Below are positions 6,069 to 8,199 of a stretch of 8,199 bases of DNA, piece by piece. The stretch's first letter is position 1; the number at the start of each line of letters is the position of its first letter. Below the pieces are notes generated by a model, which saw only the letters and a list, made by a program, of their open reading frames with translations, ran no database searches and was not told the DNA's origin. The stretch covers positions 1-8,199 of the forward strand of contig CAMNVD010000049.1 in the NCBI GenBank assembly GCA_946562005.1, given 5' to 3'. Source of the DNA: an uncultured Clostridia bacterium (GTDB taxonomy: Bacteria > Bacillota > Dehalobacteriia > UBA4068 > JAAVYR01). Made by a program: the position numbers and the translations under genes.

Positions 6069-7140
6069 CCCCAGAACCAACACCGTAAATATCTTTGCCA
6101 TCATAGGAAAAAGGCTGCATACTTTGGGTAACATTTTTGTTTTTTAATTCTTGGGTTAAGTCTGCCCCAGTTCTAGCGCTAACAGATGACACACCTTTGC
6201 CCCGAATCATATCCAGCTTGAAGCCGCTTTGTAAATAAATAGGCGTTGGACTTTGCCCCCACTTCCGCTGGTTAGCAGTGAGGTAGCTGCCATTACGAGC
6301 GTCTAAAGTTGCCGTATTGGCCTTTTTTACTTCACCGCCAGAACCGGCGCTACCTCCATTACAGGCCCAGGTATTCTTCCAGGAACTAGTAGGACCATAA
6401 ACAGCAGCTATCCCGCCAATATTATTCGGAACAGAGAATGATTCTGACCCCTTGCGGAAATAGCTAAAGTAGCCACCACCGCCATGGTGAGAAGAGGCAA
6501 TACCCCCATTACCATTTACAGCACTGTATTTATCTGTACCGCCATCACCGCCACCGCCGGAAAAACCACCACCACCAGGACCATGGGAGCCACCGGCGCC
6601 ACCAGCACCGCCGCCACCAATGCCGGCCCCAGGATAGCCGCCACCGCCACCTGGACAGGAAACGTCATCCCAACCACCAGCGCCACCGGCTCCACCAAAT
6701 GCATTCACTCGGATAGCTTCATAGAGATAGATATTCCCTGCCGAAACACCAGTACCCCCCTGGGTACCATTGGTTTTTGCATCTGATGCATAATTTTCAC
6801 CTTTTAGACGGTAACCGCCATTACCGCCAGAGCCGCCATTACCGCCAATGCCAGCACCTGCACCCCCACCGCCAGGGGCGCCATTATCTGCATAGCCATT
6901 GCGTGCGCCGCCGTTACCACCTCTGCCAGCGTCGCCGCCATAGGCATTCAAGGTACCGCTTCCTCGCAATACCAGTGTGGTACCATTGGGAACGGATATC
7001 CCGGCACGGCCTGCGGCGCCGCCAAGGTAGCTAGCTTGTGCATCCGGGCCATCCCCCGCTTTACCGCCGGTAACAGTGAACGTGCCGTCCACCACCAGCG
7101 TTAAGTTGGCGTCGCCCTGGAGCTCGATAGGAGATTTCAT
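6034..7140 (-). CDS. Glycine-rich beta-helix surface protein fragment, probable pseudogene
   Basis: An uninterrupted 368-codon frame with extreme Gly/Ala content. The opening SPIELQGDANLTLVVDG (3-19), then GISVPNGTTLVLRGSGTLNA (47-66), and AGAGIGG repeats (94-100, 171-177) resemble the beta-helix 'AGI-VP-GATL-I-G-GTL' repeats of secreted, carbohydrate-binding or adhesin-like proteins (Cthe_2159-type). Residues 70-225 are glycine-rich loops. The last third (300-355) is non-repetitive. For a surface protein it lacks a signal peptide and any anchor. The ATG at 7140 (or GTG at 7149) has no Shine-Dalgarno. In-frame stops at 7153-7155 and 7183-7185 close the frame. The beta-helix starts immediately, as if an N-terminal part were lost. 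The C-terminus appears frameshifted near 6063-6072. The sequence is much richer in G+C than its neighbours. I regard it as a decayed remnant, though a translated stand-alone protein cannot be excluded. Confidence 0.7.
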   Translation of the reverse strand: MKSPIELQGDANLTLVVDGTFTVTGGKAGDGPDAQASYLGGAAGRAGISVPNGTTLVLRGSGTLNAYGGDAGRGGNGGARNGYADNGAPGGGGAGAGIGGNGGSGGNGGYRLKGENYASDAKTNGTQGGTGVSAGNIYLYEAIRVNAFGGAGGAGGWDDVSCPGGGGGYPGAGIGGGGAGGAGGSHGPGGGGFSGGGGDGGTDKYSAVNGNGGIASSHHGGGGYFSYFRKGSESFSVPNNIGGIAAVYGPTSSWKNTWACNGGSAGSGGEVKKANTATLDARNGSYLTANQRKWGQSPTPIYLQSGFKLDMIRGKGVSSVSARTGADLTQELKNKNVTQSMQPFSYDGKDIYGVGSGAGATETSNGSC

Positions 7141-7214
7141 ATATACCACACGCTACAAAAAAATATTTACTACTTCCGGCAATTACCTCTTGCTTAAGAA
7201 ATAGTAGGTGTTGC

Positions 7215-7233
7215 CTTCGTAAAATTAACGAAG
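7215..7233. repeat. Small inverted repeat beside the tRNA terminator
   Basis: CTTCGT (7215-7220) and ACGAAG (7228-7233) form a six-base stem with a seven-base loop, just outside the large tRNA terminator. No T-run of note follows. The role is unknown, and it may be a secondary terminator element. Confidence 0.35.
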
Positions 7234-7236
7234 AAT

Positions 7237-7291
7237 CCAAAGCAAAAAGAGGCAGTCACAACAAAACTGTGACTGCCTCTTTTTGCTTTGG
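7237..7291 (-). terminator. Terminator of tRNA-Leu, 24-base perfect hairpin
   Basis: A perfect 24-base inverted repeat (7237-7260 and 7268-7291; core GAGGCAGTCACA) with a seven-base loop. On the minus strand the descending arm contains CTCTTTTT, the likely release point. Its first bases are the CC of the tRNA's encoded CCA end, so tRNA and terminator overlap. Confidence 0.85.
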
Positions 7292-7373
7292 TGCGAGCAG
7301 CGGGACTTGAACCCGCACGCCATACGACATACGCCCCTCAAACGTACCTGTCTGCCAATTCCAGCATGCTCGC
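7289..7373 (-). tRNA. tRNA-Leu (anticodon GAG)
   Basis: An 85-base class II tRNA including an encoded CCA (7289-7291). The acceptor stem GCGAGCA (7367-7373) pairs with TGCTCGC, and the discriminator is A7292. The anticodon arm is TACGT-TTGAGGG-GCGTA, with GAG at 7337-7339, reading CUC and CUU leucine codons. The long variable arm (TGTCGTATGGCGT) is expected for leucine. The T arm GCGGG-TTCAAGT-CCCGC is perfect. It has its own extended promoter and strong terminator, so it is a single-tRNA unit. Confidence 0.97.
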
Positions 7374-7413
7374 ATATAAAGGTTGTCCTGCTCTTTCCTT
7401 CAAGACGATGTTT

Positions 7414-7442
7414 ATTATACCATATGACGCCAACTTCTGCAA
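7414..7442 (-). promoter_or_regulatory. Promoter of tRNA-Leu
   Basis: A perfect TATAAT (7414-7419, minus strand), preceded by TGG to make an extended -10, lies 17 bases from TTGCAG (7437-7442). Transcription would start near 7407, about 34 bases before the mature tRNA 5' end. Confidence 0.7.
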
Positions 7443-7447
7443 GCAAA

Positions 7448-7485
7448 AAGAAAGCAACAAATAATAAAATATTTGTTGCTTTCTT
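7448..7485 (-). terminator. Terminator of the substrate-binding protein gene
   Basis: A perfect 16-base inverted repeat (7448-7463 and 7470-7485; AAGAAAGCAACAAATA) with a six-base loop. It is followed on the minus strand by further T residues. It lies 25 bases beyond the stop codon at 7510. Confidence 0.85.
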
Positions 7486-7487
7486 AT

Positions 7488-7504
7488 CCTGTTTCAGCAA
7501 CAGG
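7488..7504 (-). repeat. Small hairpin between stop codon and terminator
   Basis: CCTGTT (7488-7493) and AACAGG (7499-7504) form a six-base stem with a five-base loop, just before the main terminator. It could protect the 3' end or slow polymerase, but no function is shown. Confidence 0.4.
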
Positions 7505-7509
7505 CTAAA

Positions 7510-8199
7510 TCAATGAATAATATCTACAGCCTCCTGTATTCGCTCTAGAACCGGATTTCCGCCGTTGGTTACCATAATACCCTGCCATTTTTCACTACTA
7601 AGTACGGACGTCTCTACGGTATAAAGAAATTTGAGGCTGTGATTAGCCACTAGATTTTCTTCTATTTGCTCAAACAATTGATACTTTCGATCCGTCTCAG
7701 ACAGATAAGCCTGCTGCAATAAGCTGTTCACACCGCTACTATTCACTACTTTTTGATATCTGCCATCAACGATTTCATAGAAAAAGGTATCAATGCCACC
7801 GCCTTTATCTGCAAATTGCATCGTATAAAATGATACTTCCCCCCGACGGATAGCCAACCGCAAATCTTTATAAGACATCGGAGAAACAGTTACCTGCAAT
7901 CCTAACTCAGCTAAATCCGACTGAATACTTTGAGCAACCGCCTGCTCTTCTTTGGTATCTGAACAATACAGCACAATAGGCGGCACACCTTGCCCTTCTG
8001 GATAACCATGACTAGCTAAAATAGCCTTTGCTATCTCCATATGGTTACCACCATCGTTAGCTGTTCTCACACCCAACGTCCGCCAATATTCAGTAAACAA
8101 ACCACTCAGCACAGCACCTTGGCCATCCCTTCCGGCCGCTAGCCCATTTTCAGCGCTAATCGCTGTCATAATGCTATTGCGAATTGCCTCATTATTAAA
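7510..8199 (-). CDS. ABC transporter substrate-binding protein, family 5 (partial, C-terminal 229 residues)
   Basis: The C-terminal part of a peptide/nickel/opine-type solute-binding protein. The open frame continues off the right edge (residues FNNEAIRNSIM precede the first internal ATG at 8169), so the start, lipoprotein signal and N-terminal lobe are outside the window. Recognisable pieces are the NEAIRNSI-type helix, corresponding to the 'vRqAi..Ai' segment of DppA/OppA proteins, and AKAILASHGYPEGQG followed by a VLYCSD strand. The segment SIQSDLAELGLQVTVSPMSY, where family 5 proteins have the 'iq..l..iGi.v' stretch, is also present, as is DTFFYEIVDG. The protein would bind substrate outside the membrane and deliver it to a permease pair. 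Partner permease or ATPase genes are not visible, and a terminator follows, so it is the last gene of its unit. The substrate cannot be assigned. Confidence 0.88.
   Translation of the reverse strand, partial: FNNEAIRNSIMTAISAENGLAAGRDGQGAVLSGLFTEYWRTLGVRTANDGGNHMEIAKAILASHGYPEGQGVPPIVLYCSDTKEEQAVAQSIQSDLAELGLQVTVSPMSYKDLRLAIRRGEVSFYTMQFADKGGGIDTFFYEIVDGRYQKVVNSSGVNSLLQQAYLSETDRKYQLFEQIEENLVANHSLKFLYTVETSVLSSEKWQGIMVTNGGNPVLERIQEAVDIIH

Noticed and set aside
6480..6960. GGCGGT-type triplet repetition as a possible CRISPR or satellite array
   Set aside because: No regular repeat-spacer period is present. The pattern follows glycine codons of a coding frame.
6484..7034. Plus-strand frames and another minus-strand frame inside the glycine-rich gene
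   Set aside because: These are shadows of GGC/GGT-rich codons, giving low-complexity Thr/Ala- or His/Arg-rich peptides with no initiation signals.
7225..7516. Frames of 77-91 codons over the tRNA and its flanking terminators
   Set aside because: They cover the tRNA-Leu gene, its promoter and two terminators. Their content is explained by RNA structure rather than protein.

Overview
This is an ordinary chromosomal stretch from a low-to-medium GC bacterium, most likely a member of the Bacillota. The clues are strong AGGAGG-type ribosome binding sites, a YlmH-family S4 protein, a YhfW-type oxidoreductase carrying a Rieske domain, a tRNA with an encoded CCA end, and many perfect hairpin-plus-T-tract terminators. 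An anaerobic Negativicutes or clostridial host is plausible, but the sequence alone cannot fix this.

Layout. Bases 1-264 (minus) hold the first 88 codons of an OmpR-type response regulator. A 322-base divergent intergenic region follows, with a promoter on each side. At 587-1258 (plus) lies a flavodoxin-fold NAD(P)H-dependent oxidoreductase with an iron-sulfur-flavoprotein-like cysteine motif. It converges on a FAD oxidoreductase/Rieske fusion (1308-2759, minus), and the two share a bidirectional terminator. Divergent from the fusion is a YbaK/EbsC-type aminoacyl-tRNA deacylase (2908-3390, plus). It converges on ylmH (3444-4211, minus), which is preceded by mscL (4314-4736, minus) with its own terminator. 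A class I SAM methyltransferase (4995-5873, plus) stands alone. Its leader contains an imperfect 40-base tandem duplication and a hairpin over the Shine-Dalgarno site.

The right third differs. Bases 5927-7140 (minus) hold a GC-richer, glycine-rich beta-helix surface-protein remnant. It has no signal peptide or ribosome binding site, in-frame stops lie just upstream, and its C-terminus appears to be frameshifted at a G-rich tract. Next to its truncated 5' side are tRNA-Leu(GAG) (7289-7373, minus) and that tRNA's terminator. The window ends with the C-terminal 229 residues of a family 5 (peptide/nickel type) substrate-binding protein (7510-8199, minus).

How the genes relate. Most genes are single transcription units bounded by terminators, so there is no operon-level pathway. 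Shared themes are redox flavoproteins (587-2759) and translation quality (YbaK, YlmH, tRNA-Leu), but these look like neighbours rather than partners. I see no CRISPR array, transposase, integrase, phage module or obvious new system. The observations most worth checking are the broken glycine-rich gene beside the tRNA and the duplicated methyltransferase leader.
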